Shown piece by piece: positions 47,078 to 60,184 of a DNA stretch of 64,000 bases. Position 1 is the first letter of the stretch. Each line of letters starts with the position of its first letter. The notes beneath the pieces were generated by a model. That model saw nothing but the letters and a program-made list of their open reading frames with translations, had not been told where the DNA came from and searched no databases. The DNA is from Watersipora subatra (lineage: Eukaryota; Bryozoa; Gymnolaemata; Cheilostomatida; Watersiporidae): contig NC_088717.1 in assembly GCF_963576615.1 (NCBI RefSeq), positions 14,390,108 through 14,454,107 on the forward strand. Reading direction: 5' to 3'. The translations under genes were made by a program, and so were the position numbers.

Positions 47078-48107
47078 CTGGTCGTAACTTTCCATATCCG
47101 GTAGCAGAACTCTAAAGCATAATTTTTGAAATCATTCTAATTTTTTTTTGCCAATTTTCGATACAAAAGGATACCAGCTTGGAGCAGCGCAAGACAAAAT
47201 GAACAATATATGATTTTAGTAAAAGACTTTGTAATCATGATTTACGTGTCAACAGTCATTTCTATCAGTCATTTCTATGTCAACGGCCAATCTATTATCA
47301 CAAATTGTAAAGAATGTTTTACTGAGTTGCTTGTTCTAATTAAGGCAATAGATGTTAGTTGGCCCTAAGGCTAAGTGCAAGATCATGAACTATTTAACCC
47401 TTCTCTTCAAAAGTGCTAATAAATGTCAAAGAAATAAGGTGACCTACATATCTTGTCCGAGTGGGTTGTTTGTTATGCGCTTGTCACAAGATGTCTGTGA
47501 AAATTTATGAGAAAGTTCCCTCACAAATTGGAAAGATTCCTTCTATTAGAGGTAGTTCATTGTTTCTGTTTACAAAGTAGGAGAAACACAGACTAATCCC
47601 AGTTTTATTTGCCATCAAATCTTTAAAATATATATAATAAATGTGCAAGTATGCCATTATAGTAGTTGCCGCACTGAAGAAAGGAGAAAAGAATTGTAAC
47701 GGCCATTTCATTTTATGTCATTCATCTGTCTCTCCTTTTCATTGCAATTACATATGACAGGTTGGCTAGTGCATTTATCTCTCGGTTAGTACTTCAAAGT
47801 ATAATGCTCATTAGTTGTTTTGTTGCTTGAATGTCAGTTAATATGCTTGTATCTCTTAGATCAGTGTAACAGTCTGTCTACATTATTCATCTTTTATTAT
47901 TATGCTATTCATGATTATCTTTCTAGATCTTTCCAACTCATCTGAGTTCCTGGCACTGTGACTTTATAAGGCTCCATTATATGAGGCTGCAAGCATAAGT
48001 GTGCTGCTATTTTTCGAGTGTCTGTTCTTTGTAGAAATTCATTTCTTTTACAAACGCTGATAATCTGTATAAATACATCTTAGTGTTTGTCTTTTTGTTT
48101 TTTTTAA

Positions 48108-48265
48108 ACCTGTGTCCAATTATAGCAAATAAAATCGAGCAAGGAAAAGTCCACACGACACTCGATTCATTCTAGGGACACCCAGATCTAGAGGCCCGGA
48201 ACTTGACCAGTAAGCTACACGTAATAAAATGGGTTCAATCAGCAAATAGTCATTACATTGGTTAA
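48108..48265 (-). mobile_element. tRNA-derived SINE relic (minus)
   Basis: Shares ctgtgtccaattatagc and the ccacacgacactcgattcat region with 44605-44745. The tRNA-like part is degraded. Confidence 0.4.
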
Positions 48266-48689
48266 AAGACTGACGCTTACAGTGCTTGCTTAGGTTAATA
48301 ACTAGCACCGTTGACTGTTAGGCATAACGATTGTTAAGCTGACCCAAAATACTGGTATTGTTTTTGTAAAGATCTTAGTAAATATCTAGCTTTCCACATA
48401 AGTTATTCAAATTCATTAGTTGTTCATTCTAACACCCGTGCAATGTCGACCATTCGACTAGCACTTCAATATTTCCAATGGCACAAACTGTTTGACGATT
48501 TTACCAAATGGCTTCTTCGTCATTTTTTACAAAGCAGGTAAGCAGCTGACCTATCGCATGCATAAAGACTTTTTACCCAGACATGCTGTACCGCTGTTTG
48601 CCTTTATTTGATGGAGATGTTATAGTCTAATGAATAACCAGCAATCAATGGGCTGCCTGCAGGGATATGCACAGTCTCCCTGGTATTGC

Positions 48690-48931
48690 ATTCAAACTTC
48701 AATCACCAACCAGTTATGGCCTTCTTCAATCGCTGATTGGCTTCTATTCGCGTTCATTCACACTCTTCCTCTCTTTTCTTCCCTCTTGAAAGGTAGTTGC
48801 ACTGCCCCTCTAGTCCTCATGCTCCTGACCAATAGGAGGACTGCCTACCAGCAGCGGTTATCAGCTGTCATTTGGGTAATGACAGAGCAGTTATATTTGT
48901 GGCATCACCGATTGCTTTCGGAATAAACGAG
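48690..48931 (+). promoter_or_regulatory. Putative CCAAT promoter and first non-coding exon of a + strand gene
   Basis: Unusually GC-richer than its flanks. ATTGG at 48736-48740 (CCAAT reversed), CCAAT at 48829-48833 and ttatatt at 48891 are followed by aaacgag before gtaagtagag at 48932, a perfect donor. An acceptor before 63694 would join this exon to the ATG at 63719. Inferred from signals only. The ORF across it (98 codons) is not thought to be coding. Confidence 0.4.
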
Positions 48932-50034
48932 GTAAGTAGAGTGTGCCACTCGCTGACTTTTTGTTTAGTGCTGAAAGCTGCTCAGTTACTGGATATACAA
49001 AACTATACGCATGAATATCGGGTGTATAAAAGGTAACATGAGAAAGTAGACGCTCATAGACAATAAATGTGAGAAGGTAGATGACATATATCGAGAAATT
49101 AAGGTTAGTGCTGAGGTTACATCAGAGTAGATGTAATCATATAAACAGATGCAATGGATTTCTGTATTTTATAGGTTCTCTGTTCATAGCCTCGATCAAA
49201 TTTTCGTTCATTTCATAACATACATAATTTTACTCATAGTTTTATTATTAAAATGCTGATGAGCAGGGCGCAATCAAAACAGATTTTGTGTATATCATTT
49301 TATTCGTTAGCCTACTAGTTTTGAGTGAAAATCAAAACTTGAAATGAAAAAAGATTTGTGATGTCACACAAGCTAATGCATAACAGGCCTAACTGACAAC
49401 ACAAATTTGCATTGTTACATTTACATTGTCAAACATATTTACTTCTAGTCCACGTGAGCACAGATGCTTAAATATATAGTTTTTTTTATTTTGTGTGAGG
49501 TTGAGTGCGATGCCGATGTAAGGTTTGCACAGACTACAACTTATCTCACTTATGTCACATTCTAAACTAGCCTCTTCTACGTCTAGAAGTTAAAATAAAG
49601 AACAAGCAAAAACATATCTTTTGTATGATAATAATAATAATACTAATAATATGAATGATAAGAATAATAATGGTAGTAATAACATGAAGACTTATTACTA
49701 CTGTAGTGGCTATAATAGAGAGCACTCAGAGTTGTAAGAAGATGGGAAGATAAACTGAATAAATGAAACAATAAGAAAACTATTTGAATATAAAATTTGC
49801 TGTGCTGCTAGGATCAGAAAGAACAGCGAGTGCTACAACTTCTGGTTAACTGTTCTACCACAAATTTAAATGCTAACAAGTAACTAAGCATTAATTTTTC
49901 TAAACAAATAATAATACAAACAGGCCGTGTGATTCAAACCCGCAGACCAGATATCGTGACGAAAGACAATGAAAATGACCACACATGGATTATAGGGTTG
50001 CAGTATCTGGTGACAATTACAACAGAAGAGAAAG

Positions 50035-50266
50035 CGATGGAATAGATAGAGAAATATCAACAACTTGCAAGAGATGTAAAAAGCTGTGAAGAACATCTGT
50101 AACAGTAATACCTGTGGTGAGAGCAATGGGAGTTGTAACCGAACTGGACGAATACTTGGGCGTGTTAGACATCAAGATGGAGGAGGAAGACAAAGTGCAG
50201 TTCTTTGCTCTACTAGGATCATCGATTATACTGAGAAAGGTGTTGGACATCTTATGTTAGGGCTTC
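50035..50266 (+). mobile_element. LINE ORF2 3'-end fragment
   Basis: Plus-strand frames give IEKYQQLARDVKSCEEHL, then in another frame VTVIPVVRAMGVVTELDEYL and ALLGSSIILRKVLDIL before TAG. These correspond to the last ~90 residues of the LINE fragment at 17464-18372 ([24 protein letters not shown]), although the copy is diverged and frameshifted. Confidence 0.65.
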
Positions 50267-50693
50267 AAAATAGATGCCAGCAAAAACCTGCTGACGAGCT
50301 GAGAAATTCAACTCAGTTTTATAAAAAATACTTATACTCATAATAAATAAGTCATCGATTGACACCATTAATGGCCATGCTTGGAGTAGCACTCTCATTT
50401 GAAACTGCTCAACTGATTTGCTGGTAGCGGCACGCATTCTACAGAGATAACAAGCTAAGAATGGAAATATGGCTCAGGAAACCTGAGGTTTTAAGAAACC
50501 TGGTCTCTGACCAAAAACTAGTTTCATCATGAATAAAAATACATGATAGTAAGGGTGACAATGGTCGACAAGCAAAGTAACTAATGGAGTAACAAACCGA
50601 CCCATGGACAACATTTGAGATCAACAAAAGTCTCTACTAATGAAGAATACTAAAATTGGTTGAAGAGCGATGATAACAATCACAAGCTCCAGA

Positions 50694-50815
50694 ATTATCT
50701 AGAGAACTATCTAGAGAACTGTCTAGAGAACTATCTAGAAACCTATCTAGAGAACTGTCTAGAGAACTATCTAGAGAACTATCTAAATAACTGTCTAGAG
50801 AACTATCTAGAAAAA
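50694..50815. repeat. 12-bp tandem repeat ctatctagagaa
   Basis: About ten units alternating ctatctagagaa and ctgtctagagaa, lying between the two LINE fragments. Confidence 0.92.
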
Positions 50816-50839
50816 AACCAGAAGAGGGCAAACCATCAA

Positions 50840-51180
50840 CATAGCGATGTGTAGATTATGCGAAGAGAAAGGTGCCATTTGATTGAACAAAAGATACACA
50901 GACAGGATAGAATAGCTGTAGCAGTACACTGGAGTATATCCAAGGCATATGAACTACAGTGCACAGAGAAACGGTGTAATCACCGCACTGAGCGGGCTAT
51001 AGAGAACAACAAGGAGCTGTTTTGGAACTTCAATCTATAGACAGATAAAGGGATAGTAGTAGGAAGACCTGATCTCAAACTAGTGAATAAGGAGACAAAC
51101 AGATATTAGCTAATAGACATTACAGAGAGATGCAGGAGAGGTGAAGAATGAGGAAGAGAAAGTATAATTAAGTACAGCCT
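50840..51180 (+). mobile_element. Second LINE ORF2 C-terminal fragment
   Basis: Encodes MCRLCEEKGAI before a stop, then AVHWSISKAYELQCTEKR, NNKELFWNFNLQTDKGIVVG, RPDLKLVNKETN and LIDITERCRRG. These match the CRxC, HW/LC, WDFxIQTD and RPDIVV motifs of the other LINE fragments. It carries several stops and a frameshift. It encodes an earlier part of ORF2 than the piece 570 bases upstream, so the two are separate insertions or a rearranged copy. Confidence 0.65.
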
Positions 51181-51583
51181 ATAATAATAGTAACAATGAT
51201 AAAAAAACTACTGAAAACAGCTTCTTTAAAACTTACAACTTATATAAAAATAATAATCACAGTAGAATTAATAATGGAAAATAAAGAAGTACAAAGAATC
51301 AGTTAATAAAATTTGATGATTGTAGGATTTGAGAATAAAGGTTATTTATATCTGTAGTTATCAGGCTATCTGGAGCTATGTCTTACAGATATCTGCATTA
51401 TCTGTCGGAGGTTTTAGTTGACATCTCTTTGAAATAATACAAGAATCAGTCTTATTAGGAGATGTAATAACACTTAAGAAAGTTCCTCAGAAATGTAGAG
51501 CTATGTAAATGGTACCTTTTGGCTCTAGTTAAAGCCGTGGACCATTAATTCTAACAGTGCTAACACTGTGACAAAGCAAATTA

Positions 51584-53516
51584 CAGTGCACCCCCGAGAT
51601 ACGATGTTAATTCGTTCCAGGGTTGGCATCGTATGGTGAAAAATTCGTATATCGGGGTATAGAGACCATTGTAATTAAACAATGCAAACACTCCCTGGTG
51701 AAAATCGTCAAATTTTTTTCATAAAAATGTGTACATATTGACAATTAGCAACAAAATAGTATGTTAACTTTAGTAATTATAGTTACCTACAGTAACTGTA
51801 TTGTATTTAGTGTATTTTAATGGTTATGATCTGCAATAAAACGCAAAATTATAATGTGTGTACCAAATGCATAACGTACGGTAAGGAGTTCTTGCCTTCA
51901 AAAGGTACGCATAACATAAACTTTGAATTCACTTCAAGTAAGTTTAGCTTGCTAAACCTACACTTGAAACTAAGTTTTAGTATGTATCAACTTTTTATCA
52001 CGAAATTTTATCCTTCAGCAGTTCATACCTTCACTTTCACTACAAACTTTAGCCTATCTGTTTGAAACCTTTTTCAACCTAAATCAATAAGGCCGAGCGA
52101 TGCAGTTATAGAAAGCGGCCCCTCGCACACTTGACCATTTAATGGCTACCGAAAAGAAAAATAAAATTTTATTTTCTATACAGGACGTACATACCTTTGG
52201 AGTAACGTGGCTTTAGCTGGTACATGTAGCGAGTAAAGCAGAGATGAGGCAAAAGCGTATCAATGCTAATTATGGTGCTGTGCACTTGAAAATAAATTTA
52301 AAACGTAATGAATTGGAATTTTTTAGTAGGCTAAAAGAAGTTGTCCATTCCTGTCCAATTCTTCTACCTTTTCTACGAAAAAAATTGATAGTGCAATGCA
52401 GAAAATTTCTAGCTAGCGCTTGTAAAAGGATCCAGAGAATGTGGTACAGTAGTTTGTCTTGTATGAAATGTGCAAAAGAATCAATGTAACTATACATACA
52501 AAGTTTGTACGTATTTATACCCTAGGGGGGACAGGGCTTTAGCAAGTTTCAGAAAGTAATGTGGATGCTTCAACTATCCTGAGTAGCTAGTTATATGAGT
52601 TACATACATACATACGATGAATTGTATTCACGTAGAAGATAACAAGCCCATATGCAAAGACATGGTTAAACAAGAGAATAAAACATAAAACCAAAAGGAA
52701 ACAAATAAAATGACTAAAATATGAAAAACATGCCACACAAGAGATAAATAATATATATTATACATGCATTGTTTTAATGTACCAGTCCACATCAGTAAAT
52801 TAAACACTTAAAATATTTCTGCGAATGTGGGGCTTTCCGTATCTTCTACATCCTTGCCTTTACTAAATGGTTGCTCCTTTTGAATGCTGATCGCGTGCAT
52901 GACCTAGCTCATTCAAATCTTCTGTCGGAAGCTCTTTCTTGTGCTTGCTTTAATGGAGTTCTTGTTTTAATAATAATTGCATAATAATTGCAAATGCTGA
53001 TTGGTTGCGATCATATTCCTTGACAATGTTAATAATACGGGTCCCTTCTTATTTACGACATCCAACTTCGTTGACATAGAAATCAATTTTCCTTCGTTTT
53101 GTAACGTTTGGATCGGTCTCAGATTCCATAGATAACGAATTAAATGTAGATACTTGTAGTTATATACGTATGCTGACTTGAAAGTTTATAGCAAAAGCTA
53201 TAATAACGCTACAAATGAATATTTGCTCTCGCTTGTGCATTTTACACGAAATTTTTCACGCGGATATGAGAGAAGTCGATCATCGTGTCTCTTCTAAACG
53301 TTCTAAGAATGTTTTCGGCAAACTATATTTCGGTGTCTTTTTTATTTCGACGTGTGTTATGAGCACACCGACGGCCAAATTTTAACTCGGGCGAAACTTT
53401 TCTCAAATTCGTATGGTGAAATAAAATTCGTATAGCGAGGTGAAGATATCACGATGTTTGACTTCGTAAGGTGAAAAAATCGTATATCAGGGTAATCGTA
53501 TCTCGAGGGTGCACTG
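51584..53516. mobile_element. TA-flanked terminal-inverted-repeat DNA transposon (Tc1/mariner-like, non-autonomous)
   Basis: The left end CAGTGCACCCCCGAGATACG and right end (reverse complement CAGTGCACCCTCGAGATACG) match at 21 of 22 terminal positions and are flanked by TA on both sides (51582-51583, 53517-53518). Subterminal motifs (ttcgtatatcgggg, tcgtatggtgaaa) are also shared. The 1.93-kb interior contains only short ORFs and no recognisable DDE transposase. TA duplications and the CAGT start fit Tc1/mariner-type mobilisation. Confidence 0.8.
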
Positions 53517-53519
53517 TAT

Positions 53520-55054
53520 ACTAATATTTCTAATACTAATAATAAAGACAATAATAATAATAACATTTAGCAACAATATTTTTATACCATTATCAACCCT
53601 TTTGCCGGGGAAACAACATAAACGTCGTTTATCAGTTCCACGGAGAAAAGTTTATGAAGCAGTCGCCTAGTAACAATAACAAAGGATATGAACATTATTA
53701 AATCCAAAATATTATCATCAAAACATTCATCTATGAATTACAATGTGAAACGATTACCTGAAGGGTATTTCTTTTTGCTACAAACCAAACAAATACAAAA
53801 TATCAAAAAAATGGAAAAACCCGTCAGCAAGCGATTCGGCTTTTCGAAACGAATAAATAATACTTTTATTTGATCCCACGGTGGTCAGTGATCTTTTGAC
53901 TAATCAATAGAGTAATAATTCACATGATAGTAGTGATTTCAACTCCTAAAATCTATAGAGCAAAGTCATGATTATGATAATTCGTATTATAATAGTGCTG
54001 TGTCCACTTGTGCTGTTTTTGTGAATACTATGCATTTATGGGAAGCGATACAGCGGAGCGATGAAGGGCAATTATTTGACTGTGTCTAAATAAGGGCTTG
54101 GGAAAAACTCCAAACAAAGTAACGTACTTAATGGAAAGCCTCACATCTAAAACCATCCAGTAAATTTTAGTTCAAGTCATGCATGTTCATAAAACGCTGA
54201 TTTTATTGAATTGTCAACATAAAATTACACAACATTCGGACATTTTTGGGAGACTGACCCAGCGAAAGGGTTAGTAATACTAAAAATACTGAGTTAGTAT
54301 GTTTACTAGTAAGAAACTAACTGGCTAGTATTCTTTTATCTTTGAGTTGAAATTACTATTATATTTACCAGCATTTATACCGTAATAAAACTTTACTAAT
54401 GGCCTCACATCAAAGTTTCTGCTTGAAATGTGTCAAAATAGGACAAGAATAGCTTGTTACTTGATTTATTCACATGCTTTTTTCACTTTTTTGCTGGTGT
54501 TGAGTCTAATCTTTCCTCACTAGCACAAGCACAATGATTATATTTAGATTTGTTTGTTGGAGGTCGCTCTAAGGTCATGAGTACATAATATTAACAATGT
54601 CATAATATGAAACTTAGAATGCAACAAGATACTTGTTGGAAATTAGTACATAGCATTGCGAGCTTGTTATACCGCGTTGACAGCTCTTTGGCTACCGCTG
54701 TCTCAGTAATCGTAATTGATTTATATATTTATGGTATAAGAGAATGCCCCATAAACACGCGTGTTATTAAGAGTCAATAAGTCCAGACATACGCTCTGTT
54801 TCCTATTGCGCGCACGTTTATTCTGTTGATACAGCAGGTCAGCGCGTCCTCTGTAAGATGATAATTGGCTCATAGGTTAAACTCTTCCTCGCATTTATTT
54901 TAAAACTTGCGCCTCAAAATGCAAAAATATTATAAAGTGTTTGGTTACCAATTCGCTATGAAAATACAGTGAATTTCTGTCAAAATACGTGTGCAACAAA
55001 GCAATTGTGTCTAAATTGTCTTTAAATGTATTTTTGACTAGCATTGAGCTATGT
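53520..55054. other. No gene seen
   Basis: A/T-rich sequence with short ORFs (for example 53688-53873) that show no conserved motif. Probably within the first intron of the gene at 63694. Confidence 0.45.
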
Positions 55055-55405
55055 GTTGCCCAGGGTTTCTTTTCTTTTCAATTCGATAGCCTGCAGCAAA
55101 CATGTAGGTTTTCAATACGAATTGCAACACTGCTTTTATAACAACAATCCCTGCACATACTCATTGATGGCAATTGTCCTTGATGTATGGGAGGGGGCAC
55201 TCTTGATTTTCTCATCATATGGGTGTTTTAAGAGGCTGTTCTCAAAAATCAGATAGAGTTTTGAAACCAAATATTTTGGCAACCTGACAGAAGGCATGTA
55301 GCCTGTGTGTGGGAAGTTTGAATGAAATGGGCCAAAAAATGTGGAAAGGCAGGGTTTGCACGGACTAACAGACACAATGACAAAATGAGAATTATTAGTA
55401 TAGCC
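55055..55405 (+). repeat. Dispersed retroposon 3' end, copy 2
   Basis: ggaagtttgaatgaaatggg, cacggactaacagacacaat and gacaaaatgagaattattag match copy 1 at 41640-41880. The preceding 200 bases (gaggctgttctcaaaaatca) are part of the same insertion or its neighbour. Confidence 0.45.
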
Positions 55406-56884
55406 GATTTATTGTGGATGTTTATAGTATAAATATGCTAGAGTTAAATCTATTAGACAAGAGTCATTAAGCAAAGTAAATCTTTGTTTAAAGTACATGT
55501 AAGTGTAATTAGCTCCTCTATGAAACTTAATTAGAGAGATTTGCTGACCACAAATGCACTAAACACCTGTTATTACAAGAGCAATACCTACTTACTTATG
55601 TCGACATTGATCAAGGCCAACACACGGTCCAGCAGTTAATATGTTTAACAGCAGTGGAGTAGAGCTTAGCATGAAAGGATTAAGTCATAATGCTGCCATC
55701 ACCTCTCTGAGCTGAATAAAATGGCAGTAACTTGAAAGCTTTCAAAGAAGTAGAATTTCTTACAATGCATGTATCTCTCCCAAGGTTTGTGAGCTCAACT
55801 TTTAGGGGAAACAATTTAAACACAGCAATACAAAGTCAAATAATATATCGCTACATGGCATATGTCTAACCACTAAGCATGCCAGGTAAGAAGTAAAGTG
55901 TTTTGGCATGCTTCTGGTGAATGTTAGCCTTCAGACAAGCACTAGAAAAAGCAAATTACTAGTGGCTGACAACATGTAAAACATACAAGGATATTTCATT
56001 GCTGTTGAGTTTTAAGGCGTGCATCAATGCCTACAGTTTAGTTTCTTTTGCAATGAAAAGAAAATTTTTTTTAGTTGCCAACAAAAATCGTATAACATCT
56101 GAAGTGTGTAAGCTAATAAGGTAGATCGACTTAAAATGCCAAACAATTCTGACGTGTAGCATTATGACATGCGGACAGCTGATTCAAAACTTAAGATCTC
56201 TGATTTTCAAATCATGGCTTTGAGCATCGCCCAACAGAATCGCTATGTGTCCTTGACACTTGTAATCGGCAAGTTTGCAGCATCCACAAATAGAAAACAT
56301 CAAAAACTCGTAAGCCAAGAGAATTTTGTTACTCAGAAATTTTTATTGAATGTTTCATGCTTGCGAATGATGCGCAAACATTTCTCGTAATTCAATTGCT
56401 CCTATTTTGATTTGACGAGCTTGGAGTGTGGCACCATGACCTCTGGTATAAAATTCTTTTTTTCTACTAAAATGCCCATGTTGATCCGCAACATGCAACA
56501 TGTCCATTGACACACTTATCACACAGTAACTCAACGTGGGCACAACTTCAAATCCGCATGGGTTTGTAGGGCTTGTGAGATACAATAGCAAGCTCAGAGA
56601 CTATCTGATACATTTTCTCTGCAAGGCAGCAATTCAGCCAGATGACGCATGTATGTCAGCAAGTGTCAGCAAGTGAGCTAATTTATTCATAGCGAGTTGA
56701 GTGTTCGAGCTATTTACTGGTCATCCTTCCAAGGACACGCTGGGCACTGTAGTAGCTGACTGCACACGCAACTGCTGCGCAGCGCAGCGCTCACAAGGGT
56801 TAGCCAACCGCGCTGTTTAACTTATATCCACAAGTTTACACTAGATTTTCACCTGTTCAGCCAATGGTTATGGCTGAAATACTA

Positions 56885-57150
56885 TGACCATTGTAACTGT
56901 ATCGTAATTGTAATATTATTAATTTGCATTGACAACTTGTTGATGCAATAGTAATATTACAGTTACGATACCACCAACAAATTAAAAAGTTAACTCTAGT
57001 TTTTTTCTTTCTGTATAGTCAAAGGGGTGAGTTTGGAAAGATCTTGGAACGGATCAGGCAATTTACAGGTATTTTCCTGTTCGTATAGCATAATATCCTT
57101 ATAACGTAAACGTTCCTGGAACGGATTATTTACATTGTAGGAGAGTCTAC
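56885..57150 (-). mobile_element. Dispersed TIR-type repeat, copy 1
   Basis: Shares ggtgagtttggaaagatct, cgttcctggaacggatt and attaaaaagttaactctag in opposite orientation with the copy at 61425-61700. The terminus near 57146 reads (minus) tagtagactctcctacaatg, like the cagtagacacccctacaacg start of copy 2. Confidence 0.5.
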
Positions 57151-57200
57151 TAAATAATAAGAGCTCTGGTCAAGAATCAGAACTCGACATTCCGGGTTAA

Positions 57201-57356
57201 AGCTAGTTCATACTAGTTAAAGCTGGTTCATACTAGTTAAAGCTGGTTCATACTAGTTAAAGCTGGTTCATACTAGTTAAAGCTGGTTCATACTAGTTAA
57301 AGCTGGTTCATACTAGTTAAAGCTGGTTCATACTAGTTAAAGCTGGTTCATACTAG
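57201..57356. repeat. 20-bp tandem repeat, 8 copies
   Basis: Unit agctggttcatactagttaa starts every 20 bases from 57201 to 57341. Only the first copy differs (agctagttca). Near-identity implies recent expansion. It lies between a TIR repeat and foldback copy B. Confidence 0.97.
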
Positions 57357-57365
57357 CATGTCAGC

Positions 57366-57855
57366 GTTAAAGATTAACTTACACAAAATTTTGCCAGTTT
57401 TATCAGAAAGTATCGATATTTTTCTATCATTAGCGATTGTTTTTGATATTTGAGATGATTTGATTACCAGGATGTTTTAAGATTAAAATTGATAAAACTT
57501 GATCATGATTGAAATGCTCAAATCAAGTGATAGTGCAATTATGATGCCTATAGTTGCAAAGAGGCTGACAAAATAGAGACACGTAACGGTTCAACTTGAA
57601 CACAACAGCTGATATCAACTATAGCAAGGATAACAATTTGGTTATCAATTATCATATCAATTATGATAACAATTAACATTGTGCTGTGGATTTCTCTCTT
57701 GAGAGTTTGAATCGCAATTAAGTCTTATCAATTTTAATCTTGAAACATCCTGGCAATCAGATCATCTCAAACATCAAAAACAATCGCAAATGATAGACAA
57801 ATATCGATACTTTCTGATAAAAGCTACAAAAATTTTGTGTAATCTCATTTTCAAT
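57366..57855. mobile_element. Foldback MITE, copy B
   Basis: Same family as 41885-42335. Arms 57380-57520 and 57712-57845 are close inverse complements (acacaaaattttgccag / gctacaaaaattttgtgt; ttttatcagaaagtatcgat / atcgatactttctgataaaa). The centre carries a second palindromic patch (gataacaatttggttatc, caattatgataacaatt). Confidence 0.75.
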
Positions 57856-57859
57856 CCCA

Positions 57860-59125
57860 CAATACTCCCTTTGGTGATCATTTATAATAACAGTGTTCAA
57901 ACTATCGCAAACCCATCCTCATCAATATCAGTGAATAGTCTGCAACATATTGTTCTAATTATACAATGCAGTTGCTGAAATGATAAAATGCTAGTCTTGC
58001 AGCAATTGCCATTAAGGAAAATCAACAGCATCAGCAAAATACACCAGACAATCACCACTGCTGAAGTGCTGTACATTCCACAGACTGTTGTAGATGGTCG
58101 GTGAATTATCGGGAAACTCCGACACCTGTAACGTTCTCCGATATATCTGCGTTGCTTCGGCGATGTCAGTTTGTAAGAGTTTGTTAACAGTTATACAGCC
58201 AATGTTTGGCCTAATGTTTTTCCATTGATTGTCATATCAGCAGCAGGAGCCTTTGTGATAATCTAGCGCAGCAAAACATTATGGCCTGAGGCTCGATGAC
58301 TTGTGTTCACATAAAGCTGAGCCTTCAGTGAGCGCTTAGTCGTTTAGAACATGGGTGTGCTCAGCAGAAGATAGAGGTGGATAAGCATGACTCCCATATG
58401 AGCCCCTATATACCCTGTCGGCAGTTTCATGCTGAATTTCACCTTTTCAGCGTATTTTAGAGAGGTTCTGTGTGCGGTTCTCTTGCACAAGTCAAACTGT
58501 ATTCACCACTTGTGATCACGGGCAGCATAGGTTACCATTTTATGATAATAGTCGAGCAAGTCTGTCTATGGTGCTTGTGGCCTGTATGAGAACTTTATGC
58601 TTAAACATGATAAATTCAGCATGAATTTCAAGTGGGGTCGAAATTAATCCCAATATTTTGGTATTTGTTTAAAATATTTTTGCTTTACTCGTGTCCCATC
58701 AGCTAATTCTATTGAAATGATTGTATTTTTTGTGTTGCAAAAAAATTAATCTAGAATATAAAAGATAAACAGTGAATAATAGTAGTAGCTTTGAATGAGT
58801 AAATTCATTGGTTAATCTACAGTCAATAAGGAGAAACTTTTATAATCAATCATTGTACAACAAGTATTGCAGCTTGTATAAAGCCTAGTGAATAAAATGA
58901 TTGCATGCATGTTTTGCCACTGATCAGGATAATGTTGTGTTCTTTGCCAAAAATTGGTGCTTTTGAACATCAGCCCAAACGACATTTAGTGTGTTAAAAG
59001 TGTTACATTACAACACTGTGTTTTTAACAGGTTAATATTGACCCATCGTAAAATATATGTTTCTTCATAACCAGTTAAACTGTTATGTTGCTATTTTACA
59101 ACAACTAGTACCCAAGCAGTCTAGT
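57860..59125. other. No gene seen
   Basis: Slightly GC-richer around 58080-58560 but without an ORF, splice-paired exon or repeat that I can name. Confidence 0.45.
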
Positions 59126-59129
59126 GAGT

Positions 59130-59400
59130 CATTAGTGAAAGATCATCAGGTGTAATAACTATACGCATAATTATGCCGGAATGCTAGTGAATAGTTGGTT
59201 GGTGCGGTTGATAATAGAGGGTTAGTAGGCCATGCCAAAAGAAACAGGTTCGAATCCTGTGTGATGCAAATCTGTTTCCAAAACTCATCTGTGGCTTCAG
59301 GCAGATGGATGGGTACGGCTTGTTTTATAGTAAAGATTTTGCCCATTCTGCTAAGCATTAATCAGTCAATAGGCTATTTGTATTGATGAAGTGACTAAAA
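59130..59400 (+). mobile_element. tRNA-derived SINE, copy 2
   Basis: Leader ggtgtaataactatacgcat, A-box-like gttggttggtgcggttg, B-box caggttcgaatcctgtg (a well-formed T-arm), and tail ttttatagtaaagatt shared with copy 3. The anticodon arm is not a functional tRNA fold. Confidence 0.6.
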
Positions 59401-59944
59401 CTGACTGTGTAATAAAATGAGCCACTATCTAACAGCAAAGCCAGACCATGACTTGAGGGTAGTTCATAAAGTGAGGTATATTTAGGTAGCATTCTTTATA
59501 CAGTTTTCCAATTTGACATACTCATGTACAAAGTGTCTAACTTTTTGTTTTAAAGGCAAACCTACTTGCGACATTTTTGTTTGCCAAATTTTCTATTTTG
59601 AAAAAACTTTTAAGAGTTTTCATAAAAATGTAATATTCACAAAAACACAAAAATGTTTAGCATATTCAATATTGAAGTTTGCATAAGACTATATTAGATG
59701 CTTGCTTACAGATTTATGATGAAATTATTTGTTTACTTGCAGTTCAATTTATTATAATTACTTTCACTTTGTTTACATATACTGGCTGTAATTGTAAAAA
59801 ATCTATTTGCTATAATAAAACATTTGATATTTGCTGGAAAATCCAGAAAACACAGTGAAATGCCCAATCTCATGAAGACTGGGTTTGTTGACTGTAAAGC
59901 TTGCCTAATGCTTTACTGAAGCACCATTTTTTCCTATATACATG

Positions 59945-60165
59945 TACTAGATGAATGTCCAGCACTGCACGGGAAATAAAATAATTACCCAATGCATTTG
60001 AATAACTTGGCTAGGAGAGGTAGTAACTTACTATGATAAGAGCCGTGTCCTACGACTGACATCAGCTTGTGGCGTTACGTTATGCGTAATGATCCATAAC
60101 TGCGATCATGAACTTTAAGCGTACTAGTATTTTCGCAAGTGATACATAAGTATGTGCCCTATTAT
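59945..60165. repeat. Dispersed repeat, copy 2
   Basis: Partner of 16905-17175 (gggaaataaaataattaccc, atttgaataacttgg, gttatgcgtaatgatcc). Confidence 0.35.
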
Positions 60166-60184
60166 GCCATAGTATGACAAGGAC

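Larger units (their letters stand above)
45940..48107. other. Intergenic region after NKAP
   Basis: Holds the 49-base direct repeat pair and otherwise A/T-rich unique sequence. It separates the NKAP 3' end from the putative promoter at 48690. Confidence 0.5.

Noticed and set aside
59180-59275. Functional tRNA gene around the good T-arm
   Set aside because: No proper anticodon arm or acceptor pairing; the segment recurs as part of a longer repeat.
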